Shown here in pieces: positions 45,836 to 56,274 of a DNA stretch of 64,000 nt. Both the position numbers and the translations under genes were made by a program. The first letter of the stretch is position 1. Each line of letters opens with the position of its first letter. The notes beneath the pieces were generated by a model that saw only the letters and a program-made list of their open reading frames with translations, made no database searches and was not told where the DNA came from. Origin of the DNA: Gammaproteobacteria bacterium (lineage in GTDB: Bacteria; Pseudomonadota; Gammaproteobacteria; Pseudomonadales; Pseudohongiellaceae); contig JAURCS010000013.1 of assembly GCA_030828385.1 (NCBI GenBank), positions 1-64,000 of the forward strand, given 5' to 3'.

Positions 45836-48573
45836 ACCTGAACCTCATCATTAATTCGGCACAAGCCATCCAGATGACACCAGCTACAACTTGAGCTGAT
45901 CTGTTTTGGACCGACGGCGGCAAAGCCCTGCAGATATTCGTTGGCTACAGCGGTCAGTGATTGTTGCCAAAACTGGCGCAGGTTATCCCAACTGCTGTCT
46001 TCAGCAATGGTTGATTTATTATTGAAGCGGCTTTTTGGATAGATGATATCGTCATTGCTGATGCCTTTGTAGCGTGACTCTTCCACATGAATTTGCGCAA
46101 TAAACAAGCCATCAACCTGCTGTGCCTGTTCAGCCTCTACCGCCTGCATATAGAGCATAAGTTGTGGATCGGTCTGACGTTCATCGGTCCATTTGATCTC
46201 GCTGTTTTTGGAGGACTTGTAGTCAACTACTACCAGAGTGCCTGCTGCCGTTTCATCGAGACGATCGACTCTCAGGTTCAGCGATAGATTGGCGTGTTGC
46301 CAGACATAGCGTGCTTCACTACTGAGTACCTTGAAGCTACCCCGCTTTTTTTCTTCCTCAAGCCAGGAAAATAACAGGGTACTGAGCCGCTGACTTTCCA
46401 GCGCAATAAATTCTTCCGTCATGGTGTGACGGTAATGACGTGCTTTATCCTGCAGTGCGGCGTTAACAATTCTGAAGGTCATATCTTCAATAGTTTGTGT
46501 ACTGGCATCCAGCAATCCTTGCTGGGTTTTAATCTGCTGCCAGAACCTTTCCATGATTTCATGCAGCAGGCTGCCCAAGACATGGGCAGGCAGACCAATG
46601 GCTGGCCTGGGTAAAGGGGTAGCACCGAGTCGATGCATGGCAAAGGCTTTGAAAGGACAGTCTGCCTGGTGTGCCAACAAAGAAACGCCGCCATTGCTGT
46701 ATTCATTGTCTGAAAGTGGAACGGTGGCGTTATCGCAGAACAACTCGGTGCTGTCAGCCTCGAGCATTGCCATGGCAGGATCTGACAGTGGCGCAAGCGC
46801 TGCCGGTTTATCCTCAGCAGGCACCAAGCCGGTAAGGGACTCAAGCATGGCACTGGGTTTTAAGCTGAGTTCGTCATCCTGACAGGGAAAACTGAAGACT
46901 ATATGTGACTGAGTATTATCACTGTATTGCTGCAATTGTTGCTTGGCCAGGGTGGTAAGCACATTAATATCACTTTCCGGAATACCAGCTGCTTTCTGCA
47001 AGGCCCGTGGAATAAAAGGGGAAGCATGTGCTGTGGCTGGCCAGTGCTGCTCTGACAATCCCATCACCCAGCAATGGGTGAAATGCAGGCCGTCAGCTTC
47101 TGTGGGATTGAGTACCTGAACCGGTGCCGCGTCAGTACCGCTATTGGCTGAAAGTGCTCTTATAATCTGTCCGAGATGGGAAAGGGCGGAATCAATACTG
47201 ACGCGGCCATGCCAGTGGCTGGTCTGCTTGAAAAGTTTTAGCGCTCTCGACCAGGCTTTCAATTGTTGCGTTTCTGCATGATTCAGCTCGCGCGTGCCCG
47301 GCCACCCCAGACACTGCAGTTGCGCCTCAAAAACATCACACCACTGTGTGCAAGGTGCTTTCGCGGGCACCGCTCGGCGCAGGGTGTCCAGTGTCAGAAG
47401 TGAAGATGAAAGCAATGGCGAAAATTCAGCTCTACCTTCGCGCCCACTCAGTTCTCTGACCAGTGAAAGCTGTATTTTTAATTCCCCTTTGTCACGCAGA
47501 TTTATTTCAAGTGCAGCGCAGGCGGACTCCTCGGTATCTGAAAATATCAGGAAAGGGGAGCGTAGCAGTTTGCAAAATGACAAGGTATCCAGCCAGCGGC
47601 TGTTCAGCCCCAGTGCTCCCAGGGCTGTCTCTATAACAGGCATCTCCTGCAGCGGGTTTTGCAGGGAAAGACTGATTGTCTTATTGTCCCGGCTAGTAAG
47701 TGAAACAGTGTCATCAACACTGAAAACCGAGGAAAACAGGCGCTGTAGTGATGCTGCCTGCTGATTGATTTTAGGATTGATGATGGCAATTTTAGCAGAG
47801 GGATTTTTTGCCAGAATTCCTTTAGCCCAACGGGCGGCTTTTTGTATTTCGTCCTCGGCATCAAAGCAGGGAATAATCTTCTGTTCCGGCTTGTGTCTGG
47901 CAGGGGTGAAGTGTTGCAGGTTTTTACTGTTGTTTTTAAGGCTGCTGATCAGGTCACTGTATAGCGGTGGCGGCATCTGAAATCCGGCCAGTACAATATT
48001 TTCCGGGACCCTGATTTTCCCTTCCGTGATTTTTTCAATGACCTGCCCCACCAGTTCGGAAAGACTGATCAGGCCATGTGTGTCACAAAACTTTTCAAAA
48101 CTGTCGATCCATGACAGAAAAGCGGATAGGTCATCGGCATTATTTGCCGCACTATTTATGGCATTATGAAAATGACTCTGCCTGCGCACATCGGCCAGGC
48201 TGATTTTCCAGATATGTATAAGTCGCCATGCTTCCTGAGCAGAACGCGCGGTGCCCTGTTTGTTAACCAGTGCGGCGCCTGAATCGGATTGCGCGATGAT
48301 GTCCTGCCAGACGGAAGACTCTAGCATCGGCTCAAGAATCTGTTTTCGACTATCCATGGTGGTGACAATAATTTGCTGCCATTGACGACGTATCCAGATA
48401 TCAACGGGAAAAACCTGCGGGGTAAGACAAACTGATGGCAGCTTTTGCTGTTGGCGCCATTGGCCATAGAAATCCAGCAGCTGGATGTGGGTCCGATGAT
48501 TTGGCGTGAGCACAAGATGTCCCTGAGCCATCGCTTGCAGAAGAGTGGAATATTCCTTCAGGTGATCTGTCAT
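45832..48573 (-). CDS. addB: AddB-type nuclease/inactivated helicase subunit with iron-sulfur cysteines
   Basis: The 913-residue protein lacks Walker A (start VLTPNHRTHIQLLDFYGQWR) as expected for the gammaproteobacterial AddB-like family. It ends in a RecB-type nuclease domain with VVDYKSSK and QLMLYMQAVEAEQ-like segment. Iron-sulfur cysteines are apparent: one in HQADCPFKAF and three in SSCSWCHLDGLC, the pattern that clamps the nuclease domain. AddB supplies the second nuclease and Chi recognition in AddAB. Confidence 0.9.
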   Translation of the reverse strand: MTDHLKEYSTLLQAMAQGHLVLTPNHRTHIQLLDFYGQWRQQQKLPSVCLTPQVFPVDIWIRRQWQQIIVTTMDSRKQILEPMLESSVWQDIIAQSDSGAALVNKQGTARSAQEAWRLIHIWKISLADVRRQSHFHNAINSAANNADDLSAFLSWIDSFEKFCDTHGLISLSELVGQVIEKITEGKIRVPENIVLAGFQMPPPLYSDLISSLKNNSKNLQHFTPARHKPEQKIIPCFDAEDEIQKAARWAKGILAKNPSAKIAIINPKINQQAASLQRLFSSVFSVDDTVSLTSRDNKTISLSLQNPLQEMPVIETALGALGLNSRWLDTLSFCKLLRSPFLIFSDTEESACAALEINLRDKGELKIQLSLVRELSGREGRAEFSPLLSSSLLTLDTLRRAVPAKAPCTQWCDVFEAQLQCLGWPGTRELNHAETQQLKAWSRALKLFKQTSHWHGRVSIDSALSHLGQIIRALSANSGTDAAPVQVLNPTEADGLHFTHCWVMGLSEQHWPATAHASPFIPRALQKAAGIPESDINVLTTLAKQQLQQYSDNTQSHIVFSFPCQDDELSLKPSAMLESLTGLVPAEDKPAALAPLSDPAMAMLEADSTELFCDNATVPLSDNEYSNGGVSLLAHQADCPFKAFAMHRLGATPLPRPAIGLPAHVLGSLLHEIMERFWQQIKTQQGLLDASTQTIEDMTFRIVNAALQDKARHYRHTMTEEFIALESQRLSTLLFSWLEEEKKRGSFKVLSSEARYVWQHANLSLNLRVDRLDETAAGTLVVVDYKSSKNSEIKWTDERQTDPQLMLYMQAVEAEQAQQVDGLFIAQIHVEESRYKGISNDDIIYPKSRFNNKSTIAEDSSWDNLRQFWQQSLTAVANEYLQGFAAVGPKQISSSCSWCHLDGLCRINDEVQV

Positions 48574-48663
48574 CAGTCCTTGCTCAGTGTATTCCGGTAG
48601 CGCGTCTGCACATTACCCATAAATCGAAGCCCATTTTATCCAGTTAAAAACAGACGCAAAGAA

Positions 48664-50322
48664 TTACATATTGGGATAGTTGGGGCCTCCGCCGCCTTCA
48701 GGACTTACCCAGTTAATATTTTGCGTGGGGTCCTTGATGTCACAGGTTTTGCAATGCACACAATTCTGGGCATTAATCTGAAAGCGTGACTCACCATTGG
48801 CACGGATAATCTCATAGACACCCGCCGGGCAATAACGTTGTGCGGGTTCATCATACTCTGGCAGATTAAAATCCAGTGGTGTCTGCGGGTCAAACAGTTG
48901 CAGATGACAGGGCTGGTCTTCCTCATGGTTGGTGTTTGACAGGTATACGGAACTTAGACGGTCAAAGCTGATTTCGTTGTCTGGTTTCGGGTATTGAATT
49001 TTTACGCTCGATTCTGCGGACTTCAGACAGGCATGATCCGGAGTACTGTCGATCAGGGTGAAAGGTAATTTTCCCCTGAACAGAACCTGATCAACAAAGC
49101 TGAAGAGTGAACCCAGCAGGGTACCAAAACGATGCATGGCGGGGGCGGTATTACGCGCCTGATAAAGCTCACTTTGCAGCCAGGATAGTTCCACTTTTTC
49201 CTGGTAGGAAGACAGCAGGCGATCAGCGCCTATGCCATCTTCGTGAAAGGCTGAAAATATACTGTCAGCGGCGAGCATACCTGACTTCATCGCCGTATGA
49301 GTACCCTTTAGCTTGAGAAAATTAAGAAAGCCGGCGTTATCACCTGCCAGCAAGCCCCCGGGGAAAGCCAGGGCAGGCAGGGATTGAATACCTCCCTTGA
49401 CCAGTGCTCTGGCACCATAGGAAATTCGTTTGCCGCCCTTCAGCAGGGGCTTGATCAGCGCATGATGTTTAAGACGCTGAAACTCCTGAAATGGGTCCAG
49501 CCAGGGATTGCTGTAGTTTAGATCAGTTATCAGGCCGACGGCTACCTGGTTATTCTCCAGGTGGTAGACAAAGCTGCCGCCGGTTGTTTTACCCATGCCC
49601 AGAGGCCAGCCCAGGCCATGAACTATTTTTCCAGGTTGATGCAGGGCAGGATCAATTTCCCATAATTCTTTTATACCGAGGCCGTAGTGTTGTGGCGCCT
49701 TGCCTTTATCCAGTTTGAATTTCCTGTTTAGCTGCTTGCCCAGATGGCCGCGGCAGCCTTCAGAAAAGACGGTATATTTAGCCTGTAATTCATAACCCGC
49801 CTCAAAAGAGCCTTTCTCATTGCCGTCCTTGTCACGCCCCATATCGCCGGTAGCAACACCGATAACAGCCCCGTATTGGTCATAAAGTATTTCCGCCGCA
49901 CTGAAGCCGGTAAAAACCTGTACGCCTAGATTTTCAGCCTGTTCACCCAGCCAGCGACACAGGTTGGCCAGGCTGACGACATAATTGCCCTTGTTGTGCA
50001 GTCCTGCAGGGGTCAGAAAGTTGGGAACTTTGATGGCGCCCAGTTTGCTGGTTAAAAAATGAATTTCCTCCTCGCTGACGGGGGTGGTCAGCGGTGCTCC
50101 CATGGCTTTCCAGTCAGGGAATAGTTCATCCAGGGCAGTGGTTTCAATGACGGCGCCGGAAAGAATATGGGCACCGATTTCCGAGCCTTTTTCTATCAGA
50201 CAGATATCCAGTGATAAATTATGTTGCTGGCACATCTGTGCCAGTCTGCATGCTGTGGCTAATCCGGCAGGACCCCCGCCTACGATGACAACATCAAAGG
50301 GCATTACTTCGCGGTGTGACAA
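48664..50322 (-). CDS. electron-transfer flavoprotein-ubiquinone oxidoreductase (ETF-QO)
   Basis: ETF-QO passes electrons from reduced ETF to ubiquinone in the inner membrane. The 552-residue protein starts with the FAD-binding FDVVIVGGGPAGLATACRLAQ and has the quinone-binding middle. It ends in a 4Fe-4S ferredoxin-like domain (RYCPAGVYEI, then CVHCKTCDIKDPTQNINW and EGGGGPNYPNM). The start is TTG 50322 giving MSHREVMPFD, the family-like beginning; the ATG at 50304 would remove six residues. It is divergent from etfBA, 127 bases away. Confidence 0.96.
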   Translation of the reverse strand: MSHREVMPFDVVIVGGGPAGLATACRLAQMCQQHNLSLDICLIEKGSEIGAHILSGAVIETTALDELFPDWKAMGAPLTTPVSEEEIHFLTSKLGAIKVPNFLTPAGLHNKGNYVVSLANLCRWLGEQAENLGVQVFTGFSAAEILYDQYGAVIGVATGDMGRDKDGNEKGSFEAGYELQAKYTVFSEGCRGHLGKQLNRKFKLDKGKAPQHYGLGIKELWEIDPALHQPGKIVHGLGWPLGMGKTTGGSFVYHLENNQVAVGLITDLNYSNPWLDPFQEFQRLKHHALIKPLLKGGKRISYGARALVKGGIQSLPALAFPGGLLAGDNAGFLNFLKLKGTHTAMKSGMLAADSIFSAFHEDGIGADRLLSSYQEKVELSWLQSELYQARNTAPAMHRFGTLLGSLFSFVDQVLFRGKLPFTLIDSTPDHACLKSAESSVKIQYPKPDNEISFDRLSSVYLSNTNHEEDQPCHLQLFDPQTPLDFNLPEYDEPAQRYCPAGVYEIIRANGESRFQINAQNCVHCKTCDIKDPTQNINWVSPEGGGGPNYPNM

Positions 50323-50449
50323 TGCTAGCTCATCCGTTCAATTAAAAGACTTTTTATTGTGAGGGCATTATAATTGCCTGAATCTTAATATCATAAGAAT
50401 ATATAAAAACTCTTACTTTTATTCCCATAACCCACTTAAGCTGAGCTCT

Positions 50450-51202
50450 ATGAAAATCCTTGTGCCCATCAAGCGTGTCGTTGATGCCAATATAAAAGTC
50501 CGTGTTGCGGCGGATAATACTGGCGTTGATTTGAATAATGTCAAAATGTCGATGAACCCTTTTTGTGAAATCGCCGTGGAAGAGGCGGTGCGCCTGAAGG
50601 AACAGGGAATTGCAACGGAAGTGATCGCAGTAACTATTGGCGAGGACAAAGCCCAGGAGCAGTTGCGCACGGCCATGGCCCTGGGCGCGGATCGCAGCAT
50701 CTGGATTGAAAAGTCAGGGGTGGTGGAACCACTGGCTATAGCCAAGTTGCTGCAGGCAGTAGTGGAAAAGGAAGCGCCTGACCTGGTCATTCTGGGTAAA
50801 CAAAGTATTGATGGCGATAACAATCAGGTTGGACAGATGTTGGCAGCGCTTTGTGACATGCCCCAGGGGACTTTTGCCTTCAAACTAGTGATTCAAGATG
50901 GCCGGGCAATTGTCAGCAGGGAAGTCGATGGTGGTGAGCAGGTGGTCAGCCTTGCCCTGCCAGCAATTGTCACCACGGACCTGCGTTTAAATGAACCTCG
51001 CTACGCCAAACTGCCGGATATTATGAAAGCGAAAAAGAAACCGGTGGAGCATATGACACCGGAAACACTTGGAGTGACAGTGAAGAGTAGTCTGAAAACC
51101 CTGTCAGTGGATGAACCCAAAGGTCGCTCTGCGGGTGTAATGGTTGGCAGTGCCGGGGAACTGGTGGAAAAACTACGCCATGAGGCAAAAGTACTTCCTT
51201 GA
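50450..51202 (+). CDS. etfB: electron-transfer flavoprotein subunit beta
   Basis: The 250-residue protein has the EtfB start MKILVPIKRVVDANIKVRV, the family signature VAVEEAVRLKE-type (IAVEEAVRLKEQGIATEVIA) and QSIDGDNNQVGQMLAALCD. With EtfA it carries electrons from acyl-CoA and other dehydrogenases to ETF-QO. It is directly followed by etfA. Confidence 0.97.
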   Translation: MKILVPIKRVVDANIKVRVAADNTGVDLNNVKMSMNPFCEIAVEEAVRLKEQGIATEVIAVTIGEDKAQEQLRTAMALGADRSIWIEKSGVVEPLAIAKLLQAVVEKEAPDLVILGKQSIDGDNNQVGQMLAALCDMPQGTFAFKLVIQDGRAIVSREVDGGEQVVSLALPAIVTTDLRLNEPRYAKLPDIMKAKKKPVEHMTPETLGVTVKSSLKTLSVDEPKGRSAGVMVGSAGELVEKLRHEAKVLP

Positions 51203-51263
51203 TGGATGCTTGCCTACTGAATCAGCACCTGCAAGACCGATAATAACCAGGAATTAAAAATAT

Positions 51264-52193
51264 ATGAGCGTACTCGTCATCGCGGAACATAATAATCTCA
51301 CCCTGAACCCGGTGACCGGAAGTGTTATCAGTGCCGCAGGACTGATCGATTCGGAAGTACATGTGCTGGTAGCCGGAACCGGCTGTCAGGCTGTGGCGGC
51401 AGCTGCGGCACAATATCAGGGTGTTACCAAGGTCTTGCTCGCTGACAACCCGGTATATGAGCATCAATTGCCAGAGACATTAACGGGACTGTTACTGGCC
51501 ATCAGCGACGATTATGCCGCGATCCTGGCAGCAGCCAGTACCGGCGGTAAAAATCTGCTGCCAAGAGTTGCGGCTTTACTGGATGTGGCACAGATATCCG
51601 ATATTGTTGACGTGCATTCAGCTAACACTTTTGTGCGCCCCATCTATGCGGGTAATGCACTGGCGACGGTAGAGTCATCCGATGCGATCAAGATTATTAC
51701 CGTTCGTACCTCTGCCTTTGATGAAGTCGAAAAGGGGGAAGCGAGTGCGCTTATTGAGCCGCTCGACCAGGTAATTACGCAGCACAAGAGTCAGTTTGTC
51801 AGTGAAAATCTTTCTACCAGTGAGCGCCCGGAGCTTGCGGGGGCTGCTATTGTGGTTTCCGGAGGCAGGGGGCTCGGTAGTGCCGAGAATTTCCACCTGC
51901 TGGAAAAGCTGGCAGACAAACTCGGCGCTGCTGTCGGTGCCTCACGGGCAGCTGTTGATGCCGGTTATGTGGGCAATGATCTTCAGGTTGGTCAGACCGG
52001 CAAAATCGTCGCCCCCGATCTCTATATTGCCGTAGGTATCTCCGGGGCTATTCAGCATCTTGCCGGAATGAAAGACAGCAAAGTCATAGTTGCCATTAAT
52101 AATGATGCGGACGCGCCCATCTTTCAGGTAGCCGATTATGGTCTGGTTGCCGACCTGTTTCAGGTCCTGCCGGAACTGGAAGCCTTGTTATAG
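51264..52193 (+). CDS. etfA: electron-transfer flavoprotein subunit alpha
   Basis: The 309-residue protein starts [18 protein letters not shown] and has the C-terminal FAD-binding domain with [14 protein letters not shown], then [32 protein letters not shown] and [21 protein letters not shown]. It forms the ETF heterodimer with the upstream EtfB; the gap is 61 bases. Its stop is followed by 142 bases with no gene before the second YceI. Confidence 0.97.
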   Translation: MSVLVIAEHNNLTLNPVTGSVISAAGLIDSEVHVLVAGTGCQAVAAAAAQYQGVTKVLLADNPVYEHQLPETLTGLLLAISDDYAAILAAASTGGKNLLPRVAALLDVAQISDIVDVHSANTFVRPIYAGNALATVESSDAIKIITVRTSAFDEVEKGEASALIEPLDQVITQHKSQFVSENLSTSERPELAGAAIVVSGGRGLGSAENFHLLEKLADKLGAAVGASRAAVDAGYVGNDLQVGQTGKIVAPDLYIAVGISGAIQHLAGMKDSKVIVAINNDADAPIFQVADYGLVADLFQVLPELEALL

Positions 52194-52335
52194 TTTAGCC
52201 GCTTGACCTACCCTGTTCAGCTCCAGATTTTCTGGCTGATCCGCCTGCCCTGTGCTTTGCGTAGCAATAGCATATAATCGGCCCTTCGCCGCACCATTAA
52301 TTTTGCGCGATCCCAACCATTTACAGGAGTAAGTT

Positions 52336-52938
52336 ATGCCCAATTGTAAACGCTTTCGAATCCCGGCCATGTCATCACTTGTGTTGTTGTTACTGACTTT
52401 TAGTCAGGCAGGATTCGCAGGCTGGACACTTAATTCGGAAGGTTCCTCTCTTTATTACGTTACCAGCAAGGCCGCAGCAATATCAGAGCTGAATACATTT
52501 GGCGAGTTGAATGGTGCGATAGATGATGCCGGTAATGCCAGCGTAGCCATAAGTCTGGCCAGTGTCGATACCGCCATTGATATTCGAAATGAACGTATGC
52601 GCGATATTGTATTTCAGGTGGCTAATTATCCGCTTGCAGAAATTTCACTGAGCGCCAGTGGTGCAATGCTGGCAGCGTCGAATCCGGGACAGAGTTTTAT
52701 GCAGTCCTATGATGCCACCATCGAAATTGGCGGCATGCAACAGACTATGAATATTGAGCTGGCAGTTACGAAATTGCGTGGCGGTGGCCTGTTGGTCTCT
52801 CTTGCCAAACCATTGATTGTCAATGCCGCTTCATTTGGATTGGCAGAAAGTGTTGAGCAGTTACGGGAGATCGCCGGCCTGCCAAGTATCAATAATAACG
52901 TGGTTATTGATTTTACCCTGCAATTCGACGCTCAATAA
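52336..52938 (+). CDS. YceI family periplasmic protein (second copy)
   Basis: The 200-residue protein has a signal peptide (MSSLVLLLLTFSQAGFA) and a YceI-like barrel: GWTLNSEGSSLYYVTSKAAA, the SVDTAIDIRNERMRDIVFQV segment and QQTMNIELAV. It is diverged from the copy at 38274, sharing only the fold-level motifs. A TATAAT at 52273-52278 may belong to its promoter. Two hairpins follow its stop, between it and the convergent rne. Confidence 0.85.
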   Translation: MPNCKRFRIPAMSSLVLLLLTFSQAGFAGWTLNSEGSSLYYVTSKAAAISELNTFGELNGAIDDAGNASVAISLASVDTAIDIRNERMRDIVFQVANYPLAEISLSASGAMLAASNPGQSFMQSYDATIEIGGMQQTMNIELAVTKLRGGGLLVSLAKPLIVNAASFGLAESVEQLREIAGLPSINNNVVIDFTLQFDAQ

Positions 52939-52973
52939 AATAGAAATTTTAGATAGCTCGAACACAACATGTC

Positions 52974-53031
52974 ATTCGGCATAAAGCCGAATAAATCGTT
53001 GGTCTGCATGAGTAGTTTACCCATGCAGACC
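52974..53031. terminator. two hairpins between convergent yceI and rne
   Basis: Hairpin 1 is ATTCGGC/GCCGAAT with a five-base loop (52974-52992). Hairpin 2 is a perfect ten-base stem, GGTCTGCATG/CATGCAGACC, with an eleven-base loop (53001-53031). No T run follows on either strand, so a two-way terminator or mRNA-end stabiliser is possible but not proven. Confidence 0.45.
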
Positions 53032-53058
53032 AATCCCCAGAATTCAATTACTTCATGA

Positions 53059-56000
53059 CTAACTTGAGCCAGGGTTATCCTTCTTATCAGCCTGGTTTGA
53101 AGAATCCTGCGTTTCCTGACTTGGCGTAAAGGGGCTTCCCTGTAAGCCGGTATCTGCTTTCATGCGATTCCTTGGATCATTTGGTGCGCGCTGACGCTCT
53201 CTCTTCGGCGCCGGTGGTGTTGATGCAGTTGATGCATCCGCTTGTGTATTCACTGCTGGAGCCGCAAAACTATCGGTATTCCCTGCACTTTCGAATTTAT
53301 CATTCTGGTTATTCTGGATGTCAGCTTGAGCAGAGTTACTGCTGGCTTCACTGGCAACACTAGCCGCAGGATTCTCAGCGGGCTTGTTTTCGCTTCCAGT
53401 GTTCGCACTTTCGGCTACGGGCTTACTATTGTTGCTGGCCATATTTTCCTGACCCATGTTTGCCGATACCGGGCTGCTTTGGGCAGAACTTTCCTGAGCA
53501 AAACTATCTGCGGAAGCGCTTTCCTGTGCTGAGGAAGCTGAGCTGTTTTGATATGAGTTTTCATTTGAGCTTTCAGAAGCACTTGTAGCAGAGCTGGCAG
53601 AAACATCAGTGCTTTCTGTTTTTATGGGAGCTTTTTCTGCAGCATCTTGAGAGCTGCTACTGGAAACCGGAGACTCAGCTGTTGTAGAAACATTAGTAGA
53701 AACATTAGTAGAAACATTAGTAGAAACATTAGTAGCAACAGGAGTAGTAACAGAAGTATCAGCAGGAGAGGCAACAGGTGACTCAGCAGGCGAGGGAGAC
53801 TGTTGTTCTGCACTGGCAGTGTTATTGTTTATAGCATTGCCGGGTTCGGCAACGGCGCCAGACATGACATTTTCTGCTTCAGCTGGAGCAGGGCTGGAAT
53901 TACCCGAATTCTGTGCCACAGCAGAATCAGTCTGCTGTTTTTCTGTGCTGGCATCAGTGTTGCCCGAACTCTTTCGATTTCTTGGCGGGCGTTGTCGGCG
54001 CGCCGGCTTTTTCTCAACTTCATTGTTGCCAGACGGGCCATCATTTAAGGCTACATTGCCGTTAACATCCGCTTTCACAATGGCATCGGTAGAGGCGTCT
54101 GCTGAGATCGTTGCTGTCTCCTGCGACACTTCAGTGTTTTGCTGAGCATCCAGTTTTCCACGCTTTCGCTCTCTTGGTGGACGCTGACGTTTTTCTGAAG
54201 GACGTTTGCGTGGTTTATCTTTATTATCCGACGCCGTTTTTGCTTCAACAGGGCTGTCGCCATTTGCCGCATTATCGCCAGCCACCTGGTTAGCATTGCC
54301 TTCATTGCTGGCCGTCTGTGGTTTGCGGGTGCGTTTTCGGTTGCCACCGTTGCGCGAGTCTTCGTTGCTGGCTGGGTCGCGGGAAGCGTTTCTGTCTGCT
54401 TTTCCTGCTTCGGCATTCCTGCCTGACTTACGTCTTGGGTTATCTCCCTTGGCGGGACGTTTTCTATTGCGCGAAGGTCTGGCTGCGCCTTTGTCAGCAC
54501 TATCTTTTGTCTCGTCCCTGGCCTCTGTACGAGCTTTCTTGGGCTCCTCAGAAGTTACCGCAGGACTGAACAGACTGCCAATTGCTGCACTGATACTGCC
54601 CAGAAGACCACCGCTTTGTTTCTGCTCAGTGTTCTTGACAGATTTTGCCGGTGCTTTAGCGGTGGCTGATGTGGGTGGTGTAGCAGGAACCATATGTGGA
54701 GCCTGAATGGCAGGGGCGTCTGCGCGCTCAGGTTGCTTTGGAAGGAACTCATCAATTTCCTCCTCATCATCGGCATGTATGTTGTAGCTTCTTTCCTCAC
54801 TGTCATCCGTAATATTCTGGATTTCATAGTGCGGTGTATCCATATTGGGGTTGGGAATGACTACAACCTTGGTATTACTTACACTTTCAATTGCACCAAT
54901 AACTTCACGCTTTTCATTTAACAGGTACGAGGAAACGCTGATAGGCACAATGGCGCGCACTTCTTTTGAATTGCTTTTATTGGACTCTTCTTCAAGAATT
55001 CTGAGGATGGAGAGCGCCAGTGATTCGATATCACGGATGCTGCCCTGACCATTACAGCGGGGGCAAACTATGGCACTAGTTTCTCCCAGTGAAGGCCGTA
55101 AACGCTGCCGGGACATTTCAAGCAGGCCAAAACGGGAAATCCGGCCGACCTGAACACGGGCCCGGTCCATGGTGAGGGCATCACGCATGCGGTTTTCAAC
55201 TTCACGCTGGTTTTTCTGTGACATCATATCGATGAAGTCGATTACTGCCAGTCCCCCCAGATCCCGCAGACGCATTTGACGTGCGACTTCATCAGCCGCC
55301 TCCAGATTGGTCTGTAGCGCCGTTTCCTCAATATCCGCACCACGGGTGGCTCGTGAAGAGTTAATGTCGATGGAAATCAGCGCTTCGGTAGGGTCGATAA
55401 CGATAGAGCCGCCGCTGGGTAATTTAACTTCACGCTGGAAAGCCGTCTCAATCTGGGTTTCAACCTGGTAATTGGTAAACAAAGGCACTTTGCCTTCATA
55501 CAGTTTTACCTTATCCTCATACTGAGGCATGACCTGGCGAATAAAGTTTCTGGCTTCTTCAAAGGTTTCCGGTGTGTCGAGGATGACTTCACCGATATCC
55601 TGACGCAGATAGTCCCGGATGGTTCGTATAATGACGTTACTTTCCTGGAAAATCAGGAAGGGGGCGCTTTTTTCCCCGGCAGCTTTCTTCACCGATGCCC
55701 ATAACTGCAGCAGGTAGTCCAGGTCCCACTGTAATTCTTCAGGCGCCTTGCCAACGCCGGCAGTGCGCACAATAGTTCCCATGCCGTCAGGCAGATTGAG
55801 GCTGCTCAAGGCGTCACGCAGATCAGCGCGTTCTTCACCTTCAATGCGACGGGAAATGCCGCCAGCTCTTGGATTGTTGGGCATCAGAACAAGATAGCGG
55901 CCCGCCAGTGAAATCATGGTGGTAAGAGCTGCGCCTTTGTTGCCGCGTTCTTCCTTGTCGACCTGAACGATGACTTCGGTGCCTTCGTTGACGACATCCT

Positions 56001-56274
56001 TGATATTGATGCGACCGCTTATATCTTTAGGCTGCTTGGAGAAATATTCCTTGGAAATTTCCTTAAGGGGGAGAAAACCATGACGATCGGCGCCAAAATT
56101 GACAAAGGCAGCCTCCAGGCTGGGTTCAATACGGGTGATTCGGCCTTTATAAATATTGGCCTTTTTCTGGACTCTGGCACGGTTTTCTATATCCAGGTCA
56201 TAAAGTTTTTGACCATCTACCAGGGCAACGCGCAACTCTTCTTTCTGAGTTGCATTGATTAGCATTCTTTTCAT
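53059..56274 (-). CDS. rne: ribonuclease E
   Basis: RNase E starts decay of many mRNAs and processes rRNA and tRNA. The 1071-residue protein has the N-terminal S1 domain ([20 protein letters not shown]), the 5'-sensor and DNase-like catalytic part and the zinc link CPRC at Cys404/Cys407, the numbering of E. coli. After about residue 520 comes a long low-complexity tail rich in R/K, then S/A/N/E, with a tandem 12-mer at 53684-53731 (TNVS repeats). The tail should be the degradosome scaffold but shows no motif I can name. About 1.17 kb of non-coding DNA precedes the gene. Confidence 0.96.
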   Translation of the reverse strand: MKRMLINATQKEELRVALVDGQKLYDLDIENRARVQKKANIYKGRITRIEPSLEAAFVNFGADRHGFLPLKEISKEYFSKQPKDISGRINIKDVVNEGTEVIVQVDKEERGNKGAALTTMISLAGRYLVLMPNNPRAGGISRRIEGEERADLRDALSSLNLPDGMGTIVRTAGVGKAPEELQWDLDYLLQLWASVKKAAGEKSAPFLIFQESNVIIRTIRDYLRQDIGEVILDTPETFEEARNFIRQVMPQYEDKVKLYEGKVPLFTNYQVETQIETAFQREVKLPSGGSIVIDPTEALISIDINSSRATRGADIEETALQTNLEAADEVARQMRLRDLGGLAVIDFIDMMSQKNQREVENRMRDALTMDRARVQVGRISRFGLLEMSRQRLRPSLGETSAIVCPRCNGQGSIRDIESLALSILRILEEESNKSNSKEVRAIVPISVSSYLLNEKREVIGAIESVSNTKVVVIPNPNMDTPHYEIQNITDDSEERSYNIHADDEEEIDEFLPKQPERADAPAIQAPHMVPATPPTSATAKAPAKSVKNTEQKQSGGLLGSISAAIGSLFSPAVTSEEPKKARTEARDETKDSADKGAARPSRNRKRPAKGDNPRRKSGRNAEAGKADRNASRDPASNEDSRNGGNRKRTRKPQTASNEGNANQVAGDNAANGDSPVEAKTASDNKDKPRKRPSEKRQRPPRERKRGKLDAQQNTEVSQETATISADASTDAIVKADVNGNVALNDGPSGNNEVEKKPARRQRPPRNRKSSGNTDASTEKQQTDSAVAQNSGNSSPAPAEAENVMSGAVAEPGNAINNNTASAEQQSPSPAESPVASPADTSVTTPVATNVSTNVSTNVSTNVSTTAESPVSSSSSQDAAEKAPIKTESTDVSASSATSASESSNENSYQNSSASSAQESASADSFAQESSAQSSPVSANMGQENMASNNSKPVAESANTGSENKPAENPAASVASEASSNSAQADIQNNQNDKFESAGNTDSFAAPAVNTQADASTASTPPAPKRERQRAPNDPRNRMKADTGLQGSPFTPSQETQDSSNQADKKDNPGSS
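53684..53731. repeat. 12-base tandem repeat inside the rne tail
   Basis: GTAGAAACATTA is repeated four times without error (53684-53731), giving a TNVSTNVS repeat in the protein. The unit is a multiple of three, so copy-number change keeps the frame. Confidence 0.9.

Noticed and set aside
53684-53731. 12-mer repeats as DnaA- or partition-type iterons
   Set aside because: They are in frame inside the rne coding tail, and no replication genes are near.
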